Notes: generated by a model from the letters alone, not told the origin. DNA of 64,000 bases from Acestrorhynchus altus (GCA_034509495.1 CM067507.1:27602833-27666832); one strand, 5' to 3'. Shown: positions 36,400-49,179, counted from the stretch's first letter. A program made the numbers and translations.

Positions 36400-38150
36400 T
36401 CACCATGTCTGAATAATATGTAGACAAAGCTGCTGGCAGCAGAAGGCTGTTAAATAAAACAGCACTTGAACTGTGCATACAAATAAAGCTAGAAGTTCAG
36501 TGACAAATCAAACACATCCATTCCACTGAGTAATTCTTGTGGTGCATCTACCCAACAGATCACTGTGGGGCTTAACAAATGTGTTGCCCCTCATGGAGCA
36601 TGAGGCTTTAACAGAGGACATTCTGCATTGTTTAATTTGTCCCATGGTTGTTTATTTGGCTGCTTAACCACAAAATTGCTTCATAGGAGCTGATTAAATC
36701 AGCGTCTTCCATGGGATCAGTGCTCACAGTCAACTGTCAAATTAAATTGGCCTCATTTTCAACATGTTGAAGAAAACGTGATCGCACACACTACTCAAGT
36801 CATTAATAATGCTGAGTCCCACATCTGTCGAGGAAACAGGAAAGTGTTTTTAATTATTTAAAGGCATCATTTAAGCCAACTTGTTCGCTAGAAGATATGT
36901 TTTACTGATTACTGCTTTGTTTATGCATGCAGCACAAAGCATAACTTCAAAAGCTATTCTAGTATGTATATAAGGAGAAAAGATTCAACTCCAGTCCCTG
37001 TGTCCTAACTTATCGTATTATGATACATTTTGTTATTGTGATACACTATATACTTTTCAGAGTATGCAATCGTGGATACAATCAAAGCGTAAAGAACACT
37101 TTTCAACCCCACATTTCATTAGGAACAGTGTATTTAGTCCTGTTTAACTTAACATTGTGCGGCACATTTTCAATAGAAATCATTGCACCAAGTATGGGAT
37201 ACTCTTTAAATAAATGTATTTAAGAATCTGCTGCTGTTATTTTGTCTGCATGTCAAAATATCATAAATACTGAGTAATTGTGATATATTTTTACCGTGTT
37301 CTCCACCCATACTTTACCAACTAAAGCAGGGGTATGCAACCCTTTCTTTCATCTTTCCCAGTCTGCCAAATTCCCTGCTCTAACAGACCTGTTAAAGCCG
37401 GCAATTAACAGGCGAGTTGAATCAGGTGTGCTTTAGAAGGACTAAGGTTGGCCTCCTCGGTTCCAAAGTGTTGCTGGCATTATGTTATTCAAGTTCTTTA
37501 ATTGCAACTGTAGGTGGGAGTGGTCTAAACGTAAGGTCAAGTTGATAAAAGGAGGGAGTAATGATGAACAAGCACATAAATTGTAGCTCAGAAACTACTG
37601 AATAATTCATAGAGCGGCAATGGAGCTTTATAGTTCATCCAACATCTATCAGCATAGGAACTGGAGTGATCAAGGCTCTCTTCCATTTTTGGGAACCTTT
37701 TGTTATATAACAATGTTCAATCTTCATTAGCTGAGGTGTGACCAAGTTGTATAGATGTAGTTTTGAATGTAACATCCAACTAAATTAAAAACACAAGAAA
37801 TGTAAATACATTTACAGCAGTACAAGCAAAATTATTCAAAAACAAATTTGCCAGTTATGCAGCAGTTCTAAATTCTTAGTACATTTCTCACAATTAACAG
37901 GCCAAAATGACCAACAATATCCATCCCAATTCATTGAAATATTTTACCTCAACTACGATTAATGAATGATTATTTTGAATGTTTTTGCCCTCATATTTCA
38001 GACAAGATTTTAAAATAACTGAAGGAAGCACATAGATTAACTGTTTATTGAATATGAAAAAACAAAAATGACAGACATGGGCAACATTACATTGGTTAGA
38101 AGTTGTGAATGATTTTGAGCAGCTCTATGAACCGCATCCACATACCCAAG
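36400..38150. other. Intergenic, no gene recognised
   Basis: Contains copy 3 of the 'ggggtatgcaacc' dispersed repeat at about 37325-37450. Otherwise AT-rich, with no exon recognised. Confidence 0.5.
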
Positions 38151-38199
38151 TTGCCATGTGTCAACAGTCCAGGTTGAAGAAAAATACAAAATAGCATAG

Positions 38200-38410
38200 G
38201 AAAAGTTTTCTTTTCACACTATCTTCATGCTAATACCAATCAATCATCGCTTGAATGCCACAGCCTAAGTATTGTTGCTGACCATGTGCATCCCTTCCTG
38301 AGCACAACTTACTTATCTTTTAATGCCCATTTCCAGCATGAAAATACACCATGAACTTCACCATGTTCTTCAGTGGCCTTCCTATTAATGTGTATGAACA
38401 CTATTCATTA
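38200..38410 (+). pseudogene. Tc1-like transposase fragment
   Basis: 'aatgccacagcctaagtatt', 'gttgctgaccatgtgcatcc' and the 'ccagcatgaaaatacaccatg' region match the same transposase family as the 12.6-13.7 kb element. Only a roughly 200-bp piece is left, with broken frames. Confidence 0.55.
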
Positions 38411-38799
38411 GTTTCCGATGATACAAGTCATGCTCTCTGGGTTGAAGTGAGTTTGATTCAGTGATTACAGACTCTCTTACCTTTATAGTTTTTACTGTTT
38501 CACCCTTCAGCAGTGCCCTTATAGAACCACTTACAATCAGGACTTCATGGACATGGAGAGAAAGCCTTTATCTAATGGACATGAAGAAATGTACACTTTT
38601 GAACTTGCACACTATGCAAATTACACTCAAATCCATACACAGTTGCCATGGTGATCAGAAGTCAGTAATAACCTTGAAAAAAGTTGCACATGTAGACAAA
38701 AAACAGATTATTCAGGTTTTGTAGTTTATTAAAAGCATGAAAGAAAACAGGGAAAGGGCAAATGTTGAGCAAATTACTGAGAGTTTATTCACTCTTTCT

Positions 38800-41700
38800 T
38801 TACTGCCTCCTTTAACCTAGGAATCCTCCTGAGCCAATGTACTCTCAGCTATCTGTGCAGTCATGAACACAGTTCTCCACTTCAACACAGGCAAACAACA
38901 ATCATTACCACCATGCTGTTTCAATCAGCAAGGCATGGACAAAGAGTAAAGCAAAAAACCAGGGGAACTGTATATTAAAAAAAACATTCACTTACCATCA
39001 AATAATGCAGGTGCACTCAGAAGGAAGTGTTGGATTGCAATGTCGTAAGGATGAAAAATGTTACCAGGAACAACATATATACTGATGTAGGCGATACTTA
39101 TTGAGCTACATGTACATAAGTACAGTCTCTCAGTATGGAGTCAAAGTGCCATGTTTGCTAGAACAACATACCAGACCTCTTGGCTTGGAGTTGTAGAGGT
39201 GTGATGCAAACAATAAATCAATCTCGAATATTCTCATGCAGCTTTGGTCAAAATTGCAAACCACACAGAGACACCAGGCCTTTTGGATGTGTGACAACAA
39301 ACCATTCATCTTGGGCATGAGCATGGTGTCTGCACACATGACTTTCCTGGTCATGTGCACCAACACAAAACTGGGACATTAAATCATAAGTCACAGTAGT
39401 TGTTTGCGTCTTGTAGCTGTCTGCCAACAGGACACCTCACAGGGAACATCACTGGACACAGAATGTCTGCAATTGTAGCCATCAAATTTTAACTCTGTGC
39501 ATGACAAACAATCTGTCAGTTCCCTCTCTCTGTTTTGTGTAGGTCTCATAGATCCTTCATGTCACTGGTGCATGCAATGTGATATACCTAGTCAGTCAGC
39601 TATGGTGACAAAGCCCGCCCTTGCTTATGTCACATGCATGGGACACAACCCAACAAAAAAGAAAATAGCACTGGCTCGAAAAATGTAAAACAATGTCTAA
39701 ATGATCTATTTAACTGAAACAGAAGTCTTATTACTCTGACAATGCAAGACGTAAACTGCTTATTCTGCTATACATTTAGATGGCTTCTCACTCAGATCAA
39801 GAACAGCTGTAAAAAACATTTTCACATTTCTATAATTTAATACTCTCAAATTCAAAAACTGCAAAAATACTTTCTAAAATCAATGCTGGCCACAAGCCTG
39901 GATTACTAATGTTCCTGGCTGGACAAATTCCGTATAAATTATAAAACACTTCTCAATCTATGAAGCTCACAATAGTTCAGACCTGCAGTATCTTTGTGAC
40001 CTCACAGATTAAAATAACACATCACCTACACTTTCCTCACATCATGTTGGTGGTCTGGAAGAGCATTTTTTTTCCATCAATAAAAAAAACTCTGACTTTG
40101 AAACAGCCATCCTACAAAAAAACCTTCTTTACACAAGAATTTGGTTAATTTCCCTGGTTTCTCTGTTGTTCTAAACTTGCTAGTAAATACTATTACCACT
40201 TCTATGCTCCCATTTTGTTTCTGTCTCTGTTCCCAATTGCTTTGTCATGCTCTGCACTCAATCCTGGCAGTGGTCCTGCTGTCCTCTACATCACTTTCTA
40301 CTACTAAAGTTGTCTGTATCTTCAATAACCCTCTAACCTCTAAGGTTCTTTCCTCCATTGTGGTTTCTCTTGTTGTTTTCCTCTCCCATAGAGAGAAATG
40401 ACCTGTTCCTGTGGTCTCCTTTAGTATTGCTCCAACCCAGCTCTCAATTTACATGCTGCCAACTTCAATGCTGTCCTGTTGTGGATGTTTGCATTGATTT
40501 GTTCACAACAGGATAATACTGCTTAATTGAGTGTTAATGTTCAGCCTGCATGCACTCAACATTAGTTTCATTCCCTTGGCCTTCACAAGAATACATAATA
40601 ATGTGCCAGCAACTCCCATTTTCATAAGTCATTACTTGCTCCAACATTGTTCTCCATTATTACACTATATTTGATGCAATTTCCTCTTGTAACTTGGTCC
40701 CTCATTTTCCGTTTGCCACCATCTCCATTCACTTGCTTACTATGGTTGTGGCCCCAGTTTGCTTTATGAAAGCACCTGTTGTGAACAGCATTATAGAAAA
40801 CATTCATATTTAAACTGTAACACTGATTTTTTTTTTTTTAATTTAAACAAAGTTGAGTATTTTGATAAGCAATTCATAACAGCAAAGCATTATATTCACA
40901 ACTTTCGTGTATTCACCCTCCTCATTGTTGCAATGTAGCTCTGTTTATGTACATAAATAACTCAGTGAGAGCTAGCCATGCAAAGTATAGGCACCACACA
41001 CTGTGGTTAGTGTCTAACTGGATTAATCAGCATGCGAAAAAAGCAGAACCTGTTAAATAGTAGTTTCAACAATTATAATAACATTGTTGCGATGTTTCAG
41101 TTTTCTCATGGTGTACTTGCTGTTTTGTTTCCAACTTCTCCCCATTTCATTCCCATCCAATTCACAGGGCTCCCCCAGTCTCACACTACCAGTGCTTGAA
41201 GGGCTATGATGTGCTTCCTCTGTGTCACATGAAGCCAATTATATTCTCGGAGACTCCTGACCACAGATGGCTGCGCTATCACCAGGGAATAACAATGATG
41301 TTAGGAAGGCTGTGCCACTCAGGAACTTGCTGTCAAATTTGACATGTATATTTTGTATTTAACCCCATGTTATGTTACCCAAGTGTTATCTGTCTCTGAT
41401 GGTAATCAATTTTTACCCATCACAAAAATAATGGGACTTAATGCACTAAAAACCTGCCAAGTATCTTCAAACAAACAAAGCAGTCTTTTAAGCTCCTCAT
41501 ACCTACAGGGAAACCACTAGGTTTTGGTATGTGCTGATACTTGTCTCACTGATAAATTACTTAACCTTAAGTTGGGGACTCTGCTCTGGTAGGAAGCATT
41601 TTAACTCAATTAAGTTTTATCACACTACAGCCCCATGTCCAACATTGTGCTTACACCATCCCCAAAGATATCACACTGATGTTTGAACTGAATAACAACT

Positions 41701-42650
41701 GGAAAATCATTATAATTATATATGCACCCGCTTGTGCAAAGAGCACTTCACTACACACCCAATGGACAAAGGGTGAAGAAAAGAATGGAAACTCTGTCAG
41801 CATATAGATGCAATGAGTAAGATGTCAAGTGACCCCTTGAATGGAAAGAGCACTATGAGCAACCACAATTGATCTGTTAGGAGATTACTTGGGATGTATG
41901 TTTGACTTGGTTTCCCAAACAAATTAAGATGACTACCATGTTGCATGACTGCTACAGACTGCAAGTATTAAAATATGATACTGCGGTCCTGCTCAGTGTC
42001 CTTTTCAACTGGAACATTTGCTGTTGCTCTGACAAAGCAAAAGGTGGACAACTGGATAATGTCACTGCTTTAAAGGACAGTCTTTTAGATGGGACCATTG
42101 AATATGGCTGTCACAGAGGTGCCCACCTTTTCATCTCATATCTAGTGAGGTGATAATGGATGCACAAATTAAAAAGGTAATAAAGAGATTACCAGATCAT
42201 AGCCTGAGATCCATGTTCTTGATGGATTTACCATTAGATATGGGTTTTGTATGCAGTTCTTATGTGGGACATGAGAATCTACTAAACCTTGATAGATGGT
42301 TATCATGGAAAGCTTGGATGCAGAAAAACTAATGTGAATTTACAGTTCAGTAATTTGTGAATGGATCATTATCAGATAAATGTCTAAAATAAAATGCTAT
42401 ATTTTAATTAAAGAAATGATACAAAGGCTGTTTTGAAAGGTCTTGTTTGGTGAGATGGATAGGCCACACAGGCCATTTCTGCAAGAACCAGAGAGTATGG
42501 CAGAGAACTGCTGGCACCCTCTGCTGGATCATCATATTCACAACAACTAAAATGCTACATTTATTATCTTTAACAAATATTCATGTGCAAGCTAAGATAT
42601 AGTACTTTTACTTCTTAGCTAAACATACATGTAATTTTCCAAATTAAAAT
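38800..42650. other. Intergenic, no gene recognised
   Basis: No family recognised. The open frames at 40141-40401 and 41902-42332 lack splice context or homology that I can name. A transposon origin for the 41.9-42.3 kb stretch is possible but unproven. Confidence 0.45.
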
Positions 42651-42654
42651 TATA

Positions 42655-42985
42655 CACAGACCAGCCATAACATTTACACCACTTATAGATGAATCATCAT
42701 CTATCAAGTGACAAGTAGCTCCTGATTTTTTTTTTTGTTAAAAGCACATTGGCAAGCATAAAGACAAAAACTGTGGAGGCTAGACAACTGGGTCAGAACA
42801 GCAACAACACCAGACAAGGCATGTAGAGTATTCCCAGTACCTAACAAAAGTGGTCCAAGAAAGAACAACTGGCGAACCAGTAACCGAGCCACGGGCACCT
42901 TCAGCTTATATGGCTTCCAAGTATCTGATGCTAACATCTTGGTACCAGATATCATAGGATGCCTCAAGAGGTCATCCAATAAAAT
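42655..42985 (+). pseudogene. Tc1-like element 5' fragment
   Basis: 'agaccagccataacattta' is a typical terminus of this Tc1-like family. It is followed by 'aggctagacaactgggtcag' and 'aaagtggtccaagaaagaac', which match the transposase helix-turn-helix region ('ARRLGQS', 'KWSKEGT'). Truncated and frameshifted. Confidence 0.6.
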
Positions 42986-43539
42986 TGAGTAGATTTATAT
43001 TTACACTGATCAAAACAGCAATTTTAGGCAGCACTGACAGCCAATGCAATTGTCTGCAGCTGCCACATGGTGGCTCTGACAGCTAACTTTTCAGCATGTG
43101 AATCTAAAAGGGAGGAAAAAGAAAAAGAAATAAGAAGAAAAAGTGCAGTAAACACTGTGCGTGAACTTAGTTTATGGGAGATGAGCAATTATACCAAAGA
43201 TCACCAAGAGCTGCTTCACATGAGTCCAAATGACACTGATGTGATGCACCGGGGGCTACTGGAAGACACAGGTAGCTCTCAGCCTGGTGTGCATTTCCCA
43301 AAAGCACAGATGCACAAAGATGAGTCTTAGAAGAGCACTGCACATTGAATGTCCTCAGTGGGTATCTGTTATGTGCTTACAGGCATGAAGTGGTCTAGAA
43401 GTGGAAAAAATGTGCTTGGGGATAAGTGATTTAGCAGCAGTTGTCACAAAAGTAGCCACAGCAGGTACACACAGCTTCATCTGTTCCATCACATCATTTG
43501 TGACTACTGTTTCCTTTAACTCTGTCTTTCTTCATAAAG

Positions 43540-43850
43540 TATATGGTGAAAATTTCTGGGACACCAACTTTTTCCTTGTTTCTTCCAAAATCATAAGTAT
43601 TAAAAAAGATTGTTCTGTTTAGAGCAGTGCTGTGAGGATTTGATTGAAATCAGAAAGAAGAGCTGTAGTGAGGTCAGGAGATTGAACAACCACCAGCCCA
43701 CTTCATTCGAAAAATACTGGCTGCAGCAACATCATTCCATAGAACAGTTCCAGTGCATCCATATCCATGCCTGGCATGAGGCCAATACGTTCCTGCTTAT
43801 CTACTGTGTAGCATTCTATTCTACTGCCAGTACTTCTAAACATGAACAAG
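43540..43850 (-). mobile_element. Non-autonomous Tc1/mariner-type element, degraded copy E
   Basis: Weak match to copies C and D: 'gcagtgctgtgaggatttga', then the 'gaggtcaggagattgaac' and 'cttatctactgtgtag' regions. More diverged than the other copies. Confidence 0.4.
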
Positions 43851-43899
43851 GACAAGCTGCAATGGCTGCAACGTAAAAGTAGCTGAATCCCATAAAGTC

Positions 43900-45800
43900 T
43901 TGTCAGGGACTCCTAGTCGCATATAAAGGGAAGATTTCATCCTGTAATGGGGAACATTCGAGGAGACAGTAAGGAAGACCTCTCTTTGGCAAGGCAACCA
44001 TAAGTTTTACAAAATGAGGAGATGAAATGCTGAAATTCTTAAGTTAAAAGTAAAAGTTTCATTTCATTCATTTACTACATAGCTCAACTAACAAATAGAA
44101 GCTTTTACAATACACTGTTAACAAATAAAGGTGCTTGAAATGGATATTTAAGCAATACCACAGAAATACAGTCTTATGGTTCCACAATGTTAGTAAAAGA
44201 AATGTATGGGTTTTTTTCCTTATTATATTGGTAAATAACAGAGCTGGACAGAGCTGTTGTCCATATGTGCATTTCTCTCTCAATTCTGCATCAAGATGCC
44301 AGCTTACAAAAAAGATAGATAGATAAATAAATAAAACAAACTATTCCAGCCTTTGTGTAATGGTCACCATTGTCTGCATTCATGTGGCTCTACATGCAAT
44401 TCAATACTGAGTTCATAAGTTTGTGTTGTTTTTTTAAAGAAGCCTTTCCTGGGGGAAAAAAATAACAAAAAAACATGTATTCATAAATGTATACACATAC
44501 TTATTGAGTCACAAAAGGTCAAATACTGGTTCCATTATACATCTTTATAGAACTGATTAATGGCTTTTCAGTTTTAAGTGAAAAATGTAACTCAATAAAG
44601 GCACCTTTAACATCTGCAATTTCTGTGATCATTTATGTATTTATTGAAGAGTTATTAAAGAATATTCAATCACTGTATATATAAAAATAAGTCTATCAGT
44701 TATCAGTCAAGCAATAACAAATATGTAACTGTCTACATCAACACACCTACAGTGCAAGGGGAGAATGGTTTACTCACTGCAGACTGGAAGTTTTATTTAA
44801 ATAAAGAAATTTCTGAACAGAAACTCAACATTTAGTATGTTAGCATGAGATGCACTGTGTTAGTCCTGTAGTTCCAGTACACAGTGTGTAAGAAATCTGG
44901 CAGCTCTGTGCTAAATAAGCAAAATTAAAACAAGCCATTCTCACATAGAACATAAATCTTGGATGATCAGTATTTTAACACAACTGTAACTTTAAACCAA
45001 GACTACAATCTTGAATTCAAAGCCTAGAACGCCTTTTCAACTCATCAAAAAGCCCAAAATGGAAGTATTTTGTCAGTGTTGATAAACAGTGACATTAACT
45101 GCTTGCACCTGACTGCTTTCACAAGACTGCTATTAAACCGAGAAGGAACAACAGATTAGCTCCAGGATAAAACAACAAACTGTTTTTTTGTTTGTTTTTT
45201 TCCACTTTTTCCCCACAGAATTAGATTGTCAAGACCTGGCAATTAATTTAGGTGAACTATGGAGTACTATAGCCTACAAAGACCACTGGACTAGACCGAT
45301 CATGCACATAAGGCCATGTTTATATCAATAGAGCAATTACTAAAGACACCTTCAGATATAATGAATTCTTACACCACACCAACAAATGCTGTAATGCAAT
45401 GTTCCTAACTGCCTACTACTACTATTTTTGAGCTAGTTCAATTGTGTTGAATAAGGGAATAACTGAAACTGTAGTACTCTGTATAGTCAAACGCAAGATA
45501 AAGGAACACTGCAAGATAAGTACCCAAGTTACTCATTCAAGGCCAAGCTTACTGCCACAAAATAAAATGACTACACGTGAATATGCATATATTACAATAG
45601 CAGGGGACTCCATGACATGCAAATTACAGCCCTAGTGTAGTGCTTCAGTATGTGAATAAGAGTAAAATGAGATACAAGCAACTTACAGATTTCAAAATTG
45701 GCCACATAATATGTCCAGAATCCCAGTCAAACAAGACAGCAGTTGAAGCATGCTGAAATTTTCCCCAAGATAGCAGTGTTCAGTCTTCATTCCATAGCCA
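43900..45800. other. Downstream of the chtop-like gene, no other gene recognised
   Basis: AT-rich sequence. It should include the chtop 3' UTR just left of 45808 on the minus strand. AATAAA-like signals are abundant, so the poly(A) site cannot be fixed. Confidence 0.45.
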
Positions 45801-45807
45801 GGACTAA

Positions 45808-45971
45808 CTACAGCAGGTCCCCAGAGTCAGCTTCAGCCATGTATGCATCTAGCTGAGCATCCAGGTGGCTCTTGGTCATAGACATGTAGTCATCCAGTTG
45901 ATCATCCAGCTCCTCACGAGTGGGGACAGGTCGACTGTCTGCCCTGCGTCTTCCTCCACCCCTGCCACGAC
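45808..45971 (-). CDS. chtop: chtop exon 5 (C-terminal)
   Basis: Acceptor 'gtgtttgtag' just upstream on the minus strand. The exon encodes SRGRGGGRRR, then the duplicated LD.QLD.YM motif that marks the FoP/CHTOP C-terminus, and ends GDLL-stop. Confidence 0.9.
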
Positions 45972-47953
45972 CTACAAACACTCCATACCCTTGAGAGGCC
46001 AGACCTTTAACATGCAGAGAAAGTGGAGGCTTCAAACTCATACACAGAAAGAGGTCAAAATCTGTCGGTATAGGAAGCCCGTGTGGGAAACTTGTACTAT
46101 AATACTGACTATATACAGTATTACTCTATACAAGCATTTTATTAGTAACACACATACACCTACACACATTCATGCAATTATCTACTCAGCCAACAGTAAG
46201 ATTCATTACTGATCAGCATCCTTTCTGTAAGTTTTAATTGTACTCATTTATTTCCTGGGATCTTGTGAAATCCTGGCCTTAAGAACTGAAGTGTAAAGGA
46301 AGTATTAATGATGTGAGGTGGGGGGTACAGGGAATAATGGAATTACAAGCAATGTAAATTTAAAAGTGAGATGCATCAGGATTCCACAAAAGACTAATGT
46401 TGTACTGACTAATATCATAAGCTAATCGGAAAACTGCCCCAAAAGGGCAACTGATGTTAATCATTTTCACTGTGTTGGGTAGATAGGAGCATGTTAGGTT
46501 AGGAGTCCGATGAGAGTATAAAGGTTTGTAAGGGTTTTGGTCAAGCATGATTCTACAACAATATTCAGTAGCTATTCACCATCAACTGGGTATTCTGGCA
46601 TCCTTGAAAATGGAAATTAATTCTGATAATGAATCTCTTACTTTTGCCTCTAAAGGGTCCTCTTCCACCACCTCTATTCTGCATCACTCCTGGTTCTTTT
46701 ATCCGAGTTCCATGGTGCTGGTAATTCAGGCTCTCATGTGTCACTAAACCGGAGACTACACCTTGCATGTCGCTCATACCTAAAGATTAAAAATGCCCAT
46801 GACAAGACCACCACTGAAATTTTGAGCCATTTGTTTGTGATTACTGAACTTTACACACCATTTGTAGAGGACCTGTTGCCTATAAAACTGTTTTTACATT
46901 TAACACTAATGTTGCATATCAATACAACTTAAGCAACATTTCATGAGTTGTGCTGTGGCATCAGTGAAAAAGTGTTTTAAATATCAAAAAATCTGTGGTC
47001 TCCATCCTTCACATTCTGCATAACAAAGCAGCAAATTAACCAGATTCATATCTTCTAACAACTTGTGACACCAAATGTTAAGTGACCTCTTATAATTAAT
47101 CATACTACAAATGTGCAGACACTACTATACAAATCTTTCATAGTCCTCAAAAGTGTACTGAATGGAGACATTTAATCAGAAAGAGACCTACATAAAGCAA
47201 CATGCTGAGGTGAGCTTGTTGTGCCACTTACATCTCACTGATAATGTTCCTCTGAGTGAAGCGCCTCTTCCTCTATACCTGCCAATCCCATGCAATCCTC
47301 CTCTCAACAGAGGCCTACTGAGCCTTGCCTTAATGTTCCCCTTTCCTAGATGATGCTTCAAACCATATGCAATAAAGGAAATTAAATATCATACAATCTG
47401 ACAAACAAAGCATGTACTTAGACCTGCATACCTGAAACATCACACATACATTTATTTGATTACAGGGAGAGGAAAAAAAACTGCTTTTCTTTGAATGTAA
47501 AAATAACCCTTACTCCTGATCAAAAACAAATGTCTAGGCTCACAAATGAAAATTTCATACTACAAATTTTAAAATACATCTACTTGAGAGTGTGAGTACT
47601 AATTACTATTGAACAAAAGAATAATTTTGCTGAACAAGTGAGATGCACCGGTATGTTGTGCAGGGCAGCTACAACTGAAGGCCAGTTGGCCATCTGCTGA
47701 GCCAGCCGTTGGTTCTTCAGTGAAGCTGCTTGCAGCTGTTGCATGTTGGCAGAGATGTCCAACTCTGGCTTCTTCTCTATGCCGGTGAAACTATGAATCA
47801 GAACAAGACAAAGACAGAGCAGAGGTGGAGCAGCAGTTAACAGTCACAGAGCATTATTTTCCTTCATGTTGAGGTTGTGAGTTTGTCCTACCGGTCATGT
47901 AAAGACATCGAAGTTGTGCTTTTCAGGTAGATCTCTGAGGATAGGGAGGTCAT
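45808..47953 (-). CDS. chtop: chtop-like gene (chromatin target of PRMT1), five coding exons
   Basis: Joined exons 47953-47892, 47790-47649, 47355-47232, 46779-46642 and 45971-45808 give an open frame of 209 residues plus stop; human CHTOP is about 248. CHTOP is a nuclear arginine-methylated protein that works with PRMT1 and the TREX mRNA-export complex. The N-terminus carries LKSTTSMSL, matching the family's LKSTTKMSL. Exon 2 has 'MQQLQAASLKNQRLAQQM' and exon 3 'LGKGNIKARLSRP'. The C-terminal exon has the family's duplicated motif, LDDQLDDYM then LDAQLDAYM. The central RG-rich region is much reduced: exon 4 is mostly non-RG sequence. Splice phases agree at all four junctions, but the exon 2 donor (GTGCAT) and exon 3 acceptor (TTTGAAG) are weak. 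The gene is either a divergent functional copy or one starting to decay. Confidence 0.85.
46642..46779 (-). CDS. chtop: chtop exon 4 (reduced RG region)
   Basis: Bounded by 'tttttaatctttag' and a GTAAGA donor, phase 1 at both ends. It encodes 'MSDMQGVVSGLVTHESLN...' and ends RGGGRGPFRGK. In the human protein this part is almost entirely RG/RGG repeats. Here only the last dozen residues are. Confidence 0.75.
47232..47355 (-). CDS. chtop: chtop exon 3
   Basis: Encodes HHLGKGNIKARLSRPLLRGG, then RYRGRGASLRG. It ends at a good GTAAGT donor in phase 1. The acceptor is poor. The codons just upstream (GGT TTG AAG) look like former coding sequence (compare SLKQRLGK in human), as if the original acceptor was lost and a cryptic AG a few codons in is used. 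Confidence 0.7.
47649..47790 (-). CDS. chtop: chtop exon 2
   Basis: Acceptor 'gattcatag'. The codon split across the junction restores the Arg of RFTGIEKK. It encodes ANMQQLQAASLKNQRLAQQM and NWPSVVAALHNIP. The donor GTGCAT is weak, so the 3' edge is less certain than the rest. Confidence 0.8.
47892..47953 (-). CDS. chtop: chtop exon 1 (start codon exon)
   Basis: The ATG at 47953-47951 follows the acceptor 'ctctcattacag'. It encodes MTSLSSEIYLKSTTSMSLHD plus two bases, matching human CHTOP's first 22 residues in length and in the LKSTT.MSL core. It ends at GTAGGA in phase 2. Confidence 0.85.
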
Positions 47954-48663
47954 CTTCAACACCAAACACTGTAATGAGAGAAAATAAGACTTTTATTGTC
48001 CCACTTGTGGAAATTTGCATTGTTACAGCAGAATGCACAGCACGTGGATAAGAGTAGTAAGTAGACAAAGACACACATTCAAAACACAATCTGTAATATA
48101 TACTACAGAAATAAAAACACAGTATAAAACAATACAAAGGAACTATGCAAGTTAACAGGTTTACACATGTAACTATGGATTTTGCACATTTCCTGAACAG
48201 GTAGACATTGCACAGTAATGATGGATATTACGCAGAATGTGTGTACATACTGCACTTGTGTCATTCTGTCAGCAGCAAATATTGCACATTAATTAGAGGA
48301 AACACACGATAAGATTTGGGTCCATGTGGTGTGTTCATAACAGAGTGCAGTGTGATGATAGAATGAGGTATGGACAGAAATAAACTGAAAGACACAAAAG
48401 ACTGGATTACAAACTTAATAAGTGGAATGGAGTTGTCAAACACAGCTTAGAATTGATGAGAAACAGCTATAAACAGTGTGACTGGTTAAACTGCTCAGTT
48501 TACATACATTAAACCAGCTCTAAGGACATAAAGCTTAATAAACTCACCCAAAGTGTAACTTAAACTGATATACCAGAGCCAATACTGCCTACTTCACTGT
48601 ACCACAAACAAAACAACCACAAACATCAATTAATCAGTCAAATAAACGGTGATGTGGACTTAC

Positions 48664-48835
48664 TAAAGCTAAAACACGAGGGGGAACGTTTCTGAAACAG
48701 AACAAACACTAAACTCTTCACTCAAACACGCAACTAAACACTTCAACACCCAAACTCAGCTTCTATTTAAACACTCAGAGCCCCGCAGCAGCGCCACGAC
48801 GCCATTTTCCACCTTTCTCCGAGCGATGACCGTTG
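48664..48835 (-). promoter_or_regulatory. chtop: Probable chtop 5' noncoding exon and promoter region
   Basis: On the minus strand a GTAAGT donor lies at 48663-48658. The region just upstream (48760-48900) is the most GC- and CpG-rich stretch in the area ('gcagcgccacgacgccattt'). The coding exon at 47953 has an acceptor before its ATG, so a noncoding first exon must exist, and this is the best candidate. The transcription start is not fixed. Confidence 0.4.
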
Positions 48836-48913
48836 GAGGCCCTGCAATCTGATTGGCTGAGCCACGTTCGAAACCGCGGAGCCAGAGGCACACGTTGTTA
48901 AAACAGGTTATAA

Positions 48914-48946
48914 GAACAACAACAACAACAACAACAACTACTACAA
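48914..48946. repeat. (AAC)n microsatellite
   Basis: AAC run that turns into act repeats. Confidence 0.9.
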
Positions 48947-49048
48947 CTACACTCCGCTTATGCTGCTCGTCACTGTATCATACTTCACCTCACAGCTCAC
49001 TGTGTGTGTACATTTTTATAAACACACACACACACACATATATGCATT

Positions 49049-49051
<3 letters not shown>

Positions 49052-49121
<70 letters not shown>
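49052..49121. repeat. (TA)n microsatellite
   Basis: TA run of about 70 bases after a short CA run at 49023-49038. Confidence 0.95.
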
Positions 49122-49125
<4 letters not shown>

Positions 49126-49179
49126 ATCACTACACAATATATAAACATGATCTATAAACATATGTATTTATATATATCT

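Noticed and set aside
46565..46777. 70-codon minus-strand frame taken as a separate small protein
   Set aside because: Its first two thirds are chtop exon 4. The remainder reads past the GTAAGA donor into the intron.
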